Positions 6,942 through 13,808 are shown, numbered from the stretch's first letter. The stretch is DNA of 15,901 bases from Gammaproteobacteria bacterium (GCA_013002925.1 JABDLQ010000160.1:1-15901), one strand, 5' to 3'. Numbers and translations: made by a program. Notes: generated by a model not told the origin, from the sequence alone.

Positions 6942-8807
6942 AACGATCTTGAACAAATAAAAGAAATTCTTTTCGGTAATGAAAAGAAGGCGCTTAATGC
7001 CTTATTACGCCGGCTTGAAACACCGGAATCCCGAACTGCCGATGTGGCCGACGTATTACCAGACGCGGTTACCCGTAGCTATAACCGTGGTCCACGTCTG
7101 CGCAAGGCACTCAGTAATCCGGTTGAAGCAACTTTAAGCGACGCCATCAGGCGCGAGCCCAAAAAATTTGCGGATGCGCTGTTTCCGGTGATGGGGCCGG
7201 CAATACGCAAATCAATTTCTGAAGCCCTCAAATCGATGTTGCAATCGATGAATAATGCCATCGATACCAGCCTTTCACCTGCGGCCCGCTTCAAAGCCTG
7301 GCGTGCCGGTGTACCGCTTGCGGAGTGGGTGCTGCGTAAAAACATTGTGTATAGGGTGGATGAGGTTTATCTCATTGATCCACAATCAGGTTTGTTGATA
7401 GAGCACTTGCATCATCCGGATGTCTCACATCAGGATGAAGACGCGGTGTCGGCGATGCTGACAGCCATCCAGGATTTCGTGAAAGACTCATTTGCGAGCG
7501 ATGCTTCTGGCGGTTTGGATTCTGCGGTGATCGGAGATCATACTGTGTGGTTGTCCCATGGGCCGTATGCGATGCTGGCATGCGTCATTCGCGGTGTTCC
7601 CCCAAACCGTTTAAAAACTGAAATCCGGGCCGCAAACGAACGCATCCATTTGCATCATTCGAAAGCCATGAGTGAGTTCTCTGGTGCCACCGGCGCGATC
7701 GCGGGGCTCGACGCTGAGTTAAGCGAGCTATTGCGCACGCAGGCTCGTGAAAGTGGCGCAGCGAGCAAGCGACCGGGCTTGTCCCCGGCGCTGGTAATCG
7801 CGCTATTGGCTTTGATTGCAGTGTTGGTATTTTTTGTTGGTCGCAGTTGGATAACAGGTAATAAACTGGATCGACTGGAGTCATTGATTAGCGCGACCCC
7901 TGGCATTATCACGACGAGTGCAAGCCATGACAATGGAATTATTTCTGTTGCGGGGCTGCGAGATCCTTTAGCGCCAAGTCCGGCCGCATTGGCGGAAACA
8001 GTGGCCATAGACTCGCAAAAGTTAAACCTGCAGTTCCAGACTTTTCAGTCGCTGGAACCTGAGATCATTGAGCAACGCGTTCAGCGCATACTCCAAGCGC
8101 CGGCAGATGCGCGTGTTCAGATGCAGGGAGACACGCTCGTAGTTAGTGGGTTTGCAAATGCGGCCTGGCGCACAAAACTCGAACTTCTTGCTCCTGCGAT
8201 CAGTGGCGTGGCAAATGTGGACATCAGCGGCTTGCAGGCAGATGATGAGTCTCTTGAACGTCAACTGCGGGAGGTACTGGCGCCTGATGACAACACGGAC
8301 GTGTCGGTCACCAAGGGAATTGCAGTTTTCTCTGGGGTGGCACCACTGGCGTGGCATGAAAAACTGGCAGAAATACGCGACCTTGTGCCGGGCGTGGTCG
8401 CTGTAAACAAGAGCAACCTGCAAGTAGCCGAGCGGGTTGAACTGCGACAGCTTCACGCACAAATCGATGGGCAGGCATTGATTTATGGTGTGAATGTTCA
8501 ACCTGTGCCCGGGCAGGAAGTGAAGCTGGTTAATCTGGCGGCGCAGCTGCAACGCTTTATCAATCTGAGCAGAGCATTGAGCCTGTCGGACACTGCCCAA
8601 ATTATCGGATATGCGGATGGCACTGGCGACCTGGCAGTCAACACGGTTGTAAAAGCCCGGCGTGCCAACGATTTTCGACAGCGCCTGATTCAGCTTGGAG
8701 TCGAACCGTCAGCACTTGGCGTTGACACGGCGGTGTTGCCGACAAGTAGCGAAACAAACCTGAGCATGCGCAAGGCTGTCCTTCGTCTACCCGTACATAA
8801 TTACTAG
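6939..8807 (+). CDS. One-TM protein: cytosolic sensory-like domain, BON-like repeats, OmpA-type peptidoglycan-binding domain
   Basis: A 622-residue inner-membrane protein. Residues 1-30 hold the ILFG motif and a short charged helix. Residues about 60-135 include ADALFPVMGPAIRKSI, a segment I remember from a widespread OmpA-family group in proteobacteria and cyanobacteria. Residues about 137-235 (YRVDEVYLID...GLLIEHL; a helix AVSAMLTAIQDFVKDSF; GPYAMLACVIRG) look like an alpha/beta sensory fold. A single membrane helix spans about 281-302. In the periplasm, two BON-like repeats lie at about 375-432 and 437-494, and an OmpA C-terminal domain at about 500-620. Asp560 and Arg575 have the same 15-residue spacing as the diaminopimelate-binding Asp and Arg of E. 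coli OmpA, so peptidoglycan binding is expected. TTG 6939 is the only possible start: an in-frame stop lies at 6918. The likely role is an envelope anchor for the neighbouring signalling proteins (inferred). Confidence 0.85.
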   Translation: MNDLEQIKEILFGNEKKALNALLRRLETPESRTADVADVLPDAVTRSYNRGPRLRKALSNPVEATLSDAIRREPKKFADALFPVMGPAIRKSISEALKSMLQSMNNAIDTSLSPAARFKAWRAGVPLAEWVLRKNIVYRVDEVYLIDPQSGLLIEHLHHPDVSHQDEDAVSAMLTAIQDFVKDSFASDASGGLDSAVIGDHTVWLSHGPYAMLACVIRGVPPNRLKTEIRAANERIHLHHSKAMSEFSGATGAIAGLDAELSELLRTQARESGAASKRPGLSPALVIALLALIAVLVFFVGRSWITGNKLDRLESLISATPGIITTSASHDNGIISVAGLRDPLAPSPAALAETVAIDSQKLNLQFQTFQSLEPEIIEQRVQRILQAPADARVQMQGDTLVVSGFANAAWRTKLELLAPAISGVANVDISGLQADDESLERQLREVLAPDDNTDVSVTKGIAVFSGVAPLAWHEKLAEIRDLVPGVVAVNKSNLQVAERVELRQLHAQIDGQALIYGVNVQPVPGQEVKLVNLAAQLQRFINLSRALSLSDTAQIIGYADGTGDLAVNTVVKARRANDFRQRLIQLGVEPSALGVDTAVLPTSSETNLSMRKAVLRLPVHNY

Positions 8808-8821
8808 AAAAGGCTGCATCC

Positions 8822-9328
8822 ATGGGTTCAACTACAAAAAAAGTCTGCATTATCGGCGATTTTGCCGTTGGTAAAACAAGTACAGTGGCACGCTGTGTGC
8901 ATAACGTGTTTTCCGAAAAATACCTGACCACGGTTGGTGTCAAAATCGATACTACCCAGATAACGATGGAAGAGTCAGGAGAAACGCTGAAGATGGTTAT
9001 CTGGGATATCGCGGGCACGGATCGATTTTCAGCGGTCGAGTTTTCCTATTTGCGCGGAGCCAGCGGTTATATTCTCGTCGTTGACGGTACCCGCATGCAT
9101 ACGCTGGAAGTGGCACGGCGTTTATGTGAGGAAGCAGGCGAGCGCTACGGTAATTTGCCGTATGTAACGCTCATCAATAAATCCGATTTGCGCGATAGCT
9201 GGGAGGTGTCCGACGCAGACCTCGGCAAACTCGAAGAAGACGGGTACAACCCGATAATTACAAGTGCCAAAACAGGTGAAAACGTCAGTGAGGCCTTGCT
9301 GCGTCTGGCGCACCTGGTGATGGAGTAA
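8822..9328 (+). CDS. Rab/Ras-like small GTPase
   Basis: A 168-residue single-domain GTPase resembling eukaryotic Rab proteins. Motifs in order: P-loop GDFAVGKTS (12-20), switch I with Thr37 in the TTVG stretch, WDIAG (61-65), NKSD (119-122) and SAK (148-150). The position of the catalytic glutamine of Ras (DTAGQ) is Thr66 here, so intrinsic GTP hydrolysis should be slow or depend on a partner. There is no C-terminal cysteine for lipid attachment, so membrane targeting would need a protein partner; the adjacent membrane protein is a candidate. AAAAGG (8808-8813) is eight bases before ATG 8822, and only 14 bases separate it from the preceding gene. It belongs to the prokaryotic Ras-superfamily GTPases, but is not a clear MglA: no mglB-type gene is beside it. 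Confidence 0.92.
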   Translation: MGSTTKKVCIIGDFAVGKTSTVARCVHNVFSEKYLTTVGVKIDTTQITMEESGETLKMVIWDIAGTDRFSAVEFSYLRGASGYILVVDGTRMHTLEVARRLCEEAGERYGNLPYVTLINKSDLRDSWEVSDADLGKLEEDGYNPIITSAKTGENVSEALLRLAHLVME

Positions 9329-9332
9329 CAGC

Positions 9333-10886
9333 TTGTCTTTGCCGCTCGCTGCTTCGCGTTATTTGTATGCGACCGATAACGCTGTTCGAGATGCGATTTG
9401 TTTGTCCATTGACGCAAATTTTCGGCTCGTACAATGGTGGGGAAACGTCTCAGTCTTGTCAGGTGTAACACCATCTGTCGGCGAGGACGCACGCGATATT
9501 CTCCCATTGCTGTATGGGATGGATCTGGCGGAGCCTGCCACGATAAGATTTGCAAACGTTAACGACGCACATGTATTCCACGTGCATCTTTTTCGTGATG
9601 GTGATGAAAACTACGTCTTGTGTATCCCGGCCGATGATGAAAAAGCGCGTACAACTGAATTGCAGCAGGTGGCGAATGAAGTCAGGTTGCTGAATGCACA
9701 ACAGCAGCGTCTGGTGCAGGAGCTCGAAGAAGCCCGGTCCGAACTGGAGACCAAGCGCGCCGACGCGCAACGTGCGAGCATGGTGAAGTCGCGTTTTATT
9801 GCCAGCATCTCGCACGAGTTCCGCACTCCGCTGACCTCTGTAATCGGGTACACCGAACTGTTGCTCAATGAATCCGGTCAAAACAGCGATGTACTGGCGC
9901 ATGCCAAAGCGATTAGCCGGTCTGCGCGACATTTGTTGTCCATGGTCGATAACATCCTGGACCAGGCACGGATAGAAGAAGGCAACATCGCGATTCGCAT
10001 CGCACCGTTAAATGTACGTCAGGTAACGGATGACATCACGACGATGCTGGCGCCGCTTGCTGCAGAAAAATTTATTGGCTTTGGCGCTTTTGTCGATGCG
10101 AAAGTCCCACGGGTTATCAGCACAGATGAAGTGCGCCTGCGACAAATTCTTGTGAACCTGGTTGGCAATGCCATTAAATTTACTGATGCCGGTGAGGTGA
10201 ACCTGGAGATTACCTGGGCGCAGGATAAACTTATCGTTGTAATTTCTGACACCGGGCCGGGTATTCCGGAGGATCAGCAGCTGCTGATTTTTGATGCGTT
10301 TCACCGGGTGAATGACCTCGATGGCAAACGCGGCACTGGTCTGGGTCTTAACATCACGGCCCGTCTCGTGGAGTTGCTGGGTGGGTCAATAGAGCTGGAA
10401 TCACAGCCGGGTGTCGGCAGTCGTTTCGAGCTCGTGCTCAAGGCGCCTGAGTCGCAGGCTGCGGTCGCTGCCGATAATATTTATGGCGAGCGCAAAGTCA
10501 TGGGCAAGAGCCGCAAGCACGCACAGCGGATACTGATTGCTGAAGACGACCCGGATCTGACTGAATTGCTGGGTCTGTTCCTGACGCGCGGTGGTTACGA
10601 ATTGATGATGGCAGAGGATGGTGAACAGGCGGTGAAAACAGCCTTGAAGGAACAACCGGACCTGGTGCTCATGGACGTTAATATGCCCCAGATGGACGGT
10701 CTTTCAGCCGCGCGTGAGCTGCGTAAAAAAGGCTTTAGCCAGCCCATTCTGGCTTTGACCGCCTCGTTAAGCGTAAACGATCGGGATCAGGCGTTCACGT
10801 GGGGATGCGACGGCTACCTGGTAAAGCCCATCAGTATGGCAGAGCTGTTATCGTCAGTGGAGCGGCATCTTCATGAGCGGGGCTAG
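9333..10886 (+). CDS. Soluble hybrid histidine kinase with C-terminal receiver
   Basis: A 517-residue cytoplasmic kinase without membrane helices. Residues about 15-105 form a small PAS-like input domain (SIDANFRLVQWWGN; YVLCIPADD). Residues 106-150 are a coiled coil. The dimerisation/phosphoacceptor domain has His161 in SISHEFRTPL. The ATPase domain has Asn279 (N box), DTGPG at 306-310 and GTGLGL at 334-339. Residues about 398-515 are a receiver with Asp404-406, phospho-acceptor Asp448 (LVLMD), Thr477 and Lys498. It can autophosphorylate and pass phosphate to its own receiver, needing an Hpt protein to continue; one is encoded at 3806-4111. TTG 9333 lies four bases after the GTPase stop codon, with GGAG (9322-9325) seven bases before it, so the two are probably translationally coupled. 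The signal it senses is unknown. Confidence 0.93.
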   Translation: MSLPLAASRYLYATDNAVRDAICLSIDANFRLVQWWGNVSVLSGVTPSVGEDARDILPLLYGMDLAEPATIRFANVNDAHVFHVHLFRDGDENYVLCIPADDEKARTTELQQVANEVRLLNAQQQRLVQELEEARSELETKRADAQRASMVKSRFIASISHEFRTPLTSVIGYTELLLNESGQNSDVLAHAKAISRSARHLLSMVDNILDQARIEEGNIAIRIAPLNVRQVTDDITTMLAPLAAEKFIGFGAFVDAKVPRVISTDEVRLRQILVNLVGNAIKFTDAGEVNLEITWAQDKLIVVISDTGPGIPEDQQLLIFDAFHRVNDLDGKRGTGLGLNITARLVELLGGSIELESQPGVGSRFELVLKAPESQAAVAADNIYGERKVMGKSRKHAQRILIAEDDPDLTELLGLFLTRGGYELMMAEDGEQAVKTALKEQPDLVLMDVNMPQMDGLSAARELRKKGFSQPILALTASLSVNDRDQAFTWGCDGYLVKPISMAELLSSVERHLHERG

Positions 10887-11562
10887 TGACGCAGGCATTA
10901 GTATTCGGAACGCTGACGCGCAGGAGCCCAATGGCGGCGCAAAAACCCCGACCCTTACGGAACGTTTTGCCAGTGTTGCCGATTTTATTCAAATTCCGAC
11001 GCCGCCGGCCTGGGTCGAGTGGGCCGTTCAGAATCAGTCCATGTTGTTGTGGGATCATGGCAATTGCGAAAAAAAAGCGGCCTCATCGGCACTCTCACTA
11101 ATGTTTCGCTATCCGGAACACAACTCGCTGGTTCATCGCATGTCGCGATTGGCACGCGAGGAACTGCGCCATTTTGAGCAAGTGCAAAAATTGATTGAGC
11201 AGCGTGCGTATGCTTATGAGATGGTACCCGCCGCCAGGTATGCCGGGGGGTTACGCTCCTGTGTACGCAGCCAGGAACCACAGCGTTTGATCGATATGTT
11301 GATAGTGGGGGCCTACATCGAGGCGCGTAGTTGCGAACGCTTTGCGGCCCTGGTGCCGCATCTGGATGATGTCCTGGCAAAGTTTTATCGGGGCTTGATG
11401 GAATCCGAAGCCCGTCACTTTCAGGACTACCTGGCACTTGCCGCAGAATATGCCCCGCCTGAAGAACTGATTACGCGTATTGAGGAAATTGGCCGTGAAG
11501 AGGCACGTCTGATTGGCGCACCTGCCGAATCGTTTGCATTTCACAGTGGTCCGCCGGCGTAA
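10873..11562 (+). CDS. miaE: tRNA-(ms2io6A37) hydroxylase, diiron enzyme
   Basis: MiaE uses O2 and a diiron centre to hydroxylate the isopentenyl group of ms2i6A at tRNA position 37. The 229-residue protein is a ferritin-like helical bundle with the expected ligand pattern: Glu66 (DHGNCEKKAA), Glu97-x-x-His100 (REELRHFEQV), Glu150 (IEARSCERF) and Glu179-x-x-His182 (ESEARHFQDY). The first 28 or so residues are an extra polar extension before the family core. No standard start codon exists between ATG 10873 and the core, so the gene must begin inside the last 14 bases of the kinase gene. GGAG (10859-10862) lies ten bases upstream. The overlap ties its translation to the signalling cluster; whether this is functional is unknown. 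No miaB or miaA is nearby. Confidence 0.93.
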   Translation: MSGASDAGISIRNADAQEPNGGAKTPTLTERFASVADFIQIPTPPAWVEWAVQNQSMLLWDHGNCEKKAASSALSLMFRYPEHNSLVHRMSRLAREELRHFEQVQKLIEQRAYAYEMVPAARYAGGLRSCVRSQEPQRLIDMLIVGAYIEARSCERFAALVPHLDDVLAKFYRGLMESEARHFQDYLALAAEYAPPEELITRIEEIGREEARLIGAPAESFAFHSGPPA

Positions 11563-11717
11563 GCTGGTTTGGGCAGCTCGCGATCAGCTGATGGCCGGAT
11601 AGATAGTGAAATGTGCCGGCAGGGTCAGCAAACAAAAATGCATCCAATGCAAAAGAATGGCCAGTTGCCGAAGGCAGGCAATCAGACAGGTTCCACTTTG
11701 CTGTCTGACAAAGTCAG
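11563..11717. other. Non-coding stretch after miaE, rich in short inverted repeats
   Basis: This is the first part of the roughly 400-base interval 11563-11961, which holds no intact gene; the rest (11718-11961) is the decayed frame described separately. This part contains a perfect 10-base palindrome, ATCAGCTGAT (11583-11592), a GCCGG/CCGGC pair (11594-11598 and 11616-11620), and the 8-bp inverted repeat listed below. No hairpin is followed by a U-run, so no intrinsic terminator for miaE can be assigned. Confidence 0.5.
11682..11717. repeat. Perfect 8-bp inverted repeat with overlapping alternative hairpin
   Basis: TCAGACAG (11682-11689) and CTGTCTGA (11701-11708) are exact reverse complements around an 11-base loop. 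The 3' arm overlaps a second hairpin, CTGAC-AAA-GTCAG (11705-11717), so the two structures exclude each other. It could be an operator or a structured leader ahead of the lipoprotein genes. There is no T-run. Confidence 0.5.
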
Positions 11718-11975
11718 GTGATACTGTCATTCAGAATCAGTATTGAACTAACAGATGAGTTGGTCGTCGAAGCGAAGGAGGCAGCCGCAGAACGACAGCG
11801 GCGTTACTGCACAGAAACCGTGGTCATGAGAAAAAACCATATGTTTGCGATGACCCGGGTGTTTGGGGCCCTGGCGATAATGCCACCCGCTGACCGCTTC
11901 AATCAGCCCAGTCGCAAGGCGTTTCCAAAGATGCTCGTAAATCCCCGGAGAAATTTTGGTCATGAGCAAAAATAA
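11718..11975 (+). pseudogene. Chimeric decayed reading frame: antitoxin-like start joined to a degenerate lipoprotein leader
   Basis: A GTG-initiated frame of 85 codons without a ribosome-binding site. Codons 1-36 read like a ribbon-helix-helix antitoxin start (RISIELTDELVVEAKEAAAE), a weak resemblance only. From codon 37 (ATG 11826) the frame reads MRKNHMFAMTRVFGALAIM, a recognisable relative of the leader of the lipoprotein at 11962. The cysteine needed for lipid attachment is missing, and the frame then runs into unrelated basic residues and past the start of the real lipoprotein gene. It is best read as debris of a duplication or recombination event rather than a working gene. A short expressed peptide cannot be excluded. 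Confidence 0.5.
11815..11910 (+). repeat. Degenerate upstream copy of the lipoprotein ribosome-site/leader region
   Basis: The sequence from about 11815 to 11910 aligns without large gaps to about 11951-12046. Both have TGGTCATGAG at the start codon, and the encoded peptides share M-x-K-N, M-T-R, x-G-x-L-x-x-M and Q-P in register. The offset is about 136 bases. In the upstream copy the PAAC of the lipobox has become PADR, so it would not be lipidated. Confidence 0.65.
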
Positions 11976-12669
11976 TATTCTTGTAATGACCAGGATGTTG
12001 GGGATGTTGGTGGTAATGCTTCCCGCTGCATGCTCACATCAGCCGCCGCCGCCCATGGTTGAAGTTGCTGGCAAAACTCATATGCCGGTGGATTTTAGTG
12101 GTTCCTGGGAAAGGGACTATTCAAAAGGTGGCGACATCAATGAGGGTCTGAAGAAAATTTACCGGCAGCTGAGTCGCTCAGCTCAATATGCCGGCACCAT
12201 CGACGGACGCTATCAGCCGCTCAATTCTTCGTCCGTCAGCATGGGCGCGATTATCGCCTCTGCACGCCTGGCGGATTCGATTTCCCGCTCTGATTTGCTG
12301 GAAATTGTTCAAGGTAACAGTGAAATACGGGTAAATCGCGAGGAAGACTTTACATTGACCTGCGAGTTTGATGGCAGCACGTTTCAACAAACAAAGACCG
12401 CATTTGGCACCGAGCTCTGTGGCTGGGATGGTGGGCAGATGGTGTTTAACCTGGCCTTGCCAGACGGATTAGCAGTCGCACATCGTCTGACAATTTCGCC
12501 GGATAAACAGGAACTTCATGTGGCCACAACTGTGCGCGCCGGGGCCACACAAACTCCTTTCTCCGTGTATCGATACTACACCCGCATCGAACCATTGCCG
12601 TCTAAATATGACTGCGTGCAGACACTCAGCCGGAAAAGAGTCTGTACCATCCGGGGAGCGCCTCAATGA
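11962..12669 (+). CDS. Putative lipoprotein of unknown function
   Basis: A 235-residue protein with a lipoprotein-type leader: basic start, hydrophobic stretch MLGMLVVML and Cys24 in LPAAC. Pro at position -3 is not the usual Leu, so lipid attachment is likely but not certain. ATG 11962 is preferred because GGAG (11947-11950) precedes it; the two-codon longer TTG start adds nothing. The mature part begins with a Pro-rich linker, then VDFSGSWERDYS, reminiscent of lipocalin-like beta-barrel beginnings, and alternating beta-like segments. Cys134, Cys153, Cys218 and Cys228 could form disulfides in the periplasm. The last codons overlap the start of the next gene (ATGA), so the two proteins are translationally coupled and probably act together. 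I do not recognise a named family. Confidence 0.7.
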   Translation: MSKNNILVMTRMLGMLVVMLPAACSHQPPPPMVEVAGKTHMPVDFSGSWERDYSKGGDINEGLKKIYRQLSRSAQYAGTIDGRYQPLNSSSVSMGAIIASARLADSISRSDLLEIVQGNSEIRVNREEDFTLTCEFDGSTFQQTKTAFGTELCGWDGGQMVFNLALPDGLAVAHRLTISPDKQELHVATTVRAGATQTPFSVYRYYTRIEPLPSKYDCVQTLSRKRVCTIRGAPQ

Positions 12670-13808
12670 GCGTTTCATTTAGGCCCGGCTATCGCTGCGT
12701 GGGATTTGTGCTGGGTGTTTGCTTGTTAACCACTGGTTTGATGACAGATGTTCAGGCCGATTCCTCACTTGGCCGTGACACGGCTTCTACGGCTATGGCG
12801 CAACGCCGTGACCTGGCGCAATTGAATATTTCCCTGGCTGTGTTTCAACCCGGTATACCGGCAGATGCAGCGACGCATCGCGCACAGGGGGTGTTCCCAA
12901 AGATCCGCCGCGTGGAAGCGCGGTTTCTGCCCTATGTCATTCGGGACACGCTAACCAGAACTAATGTGTGGGGCGCCGTGCGCGTAATACCGACCGACAT
13001 GTCGGCAGCAGAATTGTTAGTCACAGGTAAAATTCTGCATTCCGACGGACAGATGCTAAAGCTGCATTTGCGTGCAGCGGACGCACTCGGACGCGTCTGG
13101 ATAGATGCCGATTACGCCGCCGAAGCCGAAGTGTTGGACGGGCCACCGGATACAGGCAGGCAGCTCGATCCGTTTCAGGGATTGTTCGACCAGTTTGCCG
13201 ATGACCTGCAGCGCGCGAGCGCACAGTTTGATCGAAAATCGCTGACCACCATCAAGGAAGTTGCTGTGCTCAAATACGCGGGCAATTTGTTACCTGATGC
13301 CTTTGGCGACTATCTGGCAATTTCTGCGGAGGGTATGGTTGAGATCCGCCGGCTGCCGGCCACCAATGATCCGATGCTCGATCGGATCCAACGAATTCGA
13401 CATTATGAATACGTGTTTATTGACACGCTTGACGAGCAGTATGAGTCGCTCTACAGCAACATCGCCCCAACCTACAACTTGTGGCGCCGGTATCAGAGTC
13501 AACTGGCGCGCTATAAAAAGTCCGAGGAGCAGCGACGCCGGAGCAGCAAGTCTGGTGATGCCCGCGGCAGCTATGCTGCACTAAAGAAAAGTTACGAAAA
13601 CTACAAATGGATCAAGATGGAAGAGCAGAATCTTGAGACCTGGGCCACGGGGTTCAACAACGAAATTGCGCCGACGGTAGTCGATATGGAAGGTCGGGTG
13701 ATCCGACTGGAAGGGAGCCTGGAAGAGCGCTACACAGTGTGGCGTGAATTGTTATCTTCCATGTTCAGCCTTGAAACTGGTATGACAGATGAGCAGCCCG
13801 GCCGCTAA
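12666..13808 (+). CDS. Secreted/periplasmic conserved hypothetical protein
   Basis: A 380-residue protein with a Sec signal peptide: hydrophobic core VGFVLGVCLLTTGLM and a likely cleavage after Ala31 (VQA). The mature part begins with LNISLAVFQPGIP, followed by an alpha/beta segment (about 75-150) containing LPYVIRDTL, WGAVRVIP and ELLVTGKILHSDG. This resembles the N-terminus of periplasmic proteins that contribute a TolB/CsgG-like fold, though that is only an impression. Residues about 230-330 are helix-rich and very charged (EYVFIDTLDEQY; YNLWRRYQSQL). From memory, similar uncharacterised proteins occur in several gammaproteobacteria. It starts at ATG 12666, overlapping the lipoprotein stop by four bases, which argues that the two form one functional unit. 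No enzymatic motif is seen. Confidence 0.75.
   Translation: MSVSFRPGYRCVGFVLGVCLLTTGLMTDVQADSSLGRDTASTAMAQRRDLAQLNISLAVFQPGIPADAATHRAQGVFPKIRRVEARFLPYVIRDTLTRTNVWGAVRVIPTDMSAAELLVTGKILHSDGQMLKLHLRAADALGRVWIDADYAAEAEVLDGPPDTGRQLDPFQGLFDQFADDLQRASAQFDRKSLTTIKEVAVLKYAGNLLPDAFGDYLAISAEGMVEIRRLPATNDPMLDRIQRIRHYEYVFIDTLDEQYESLYSNIAPTYNLWRRYQSQLARYKKSEEQRRRSSKSGDARGSYAALKKSYENYKWIKMEEQNLETWATGFNNEIAPTVVDMEGRVIRLEGSLEERYTVWRELLSSMFSLETGMTDEQPGR

Noticed and set aside
8022..8600. 192-codon open frame on the - strand within the BON/OmpA gene
   Set aside because: It is a shadow of a well-supported coding frame, with no ribosome-binding site or domain.
8822..9328. GTPase as MglA, the polarity switch of gliding bacteria
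   Set aside because: The motif set is Rab-like, with WDIAGT and NKSD, and no MglB is encoded next to it; the broader small-GTPase call is safer.
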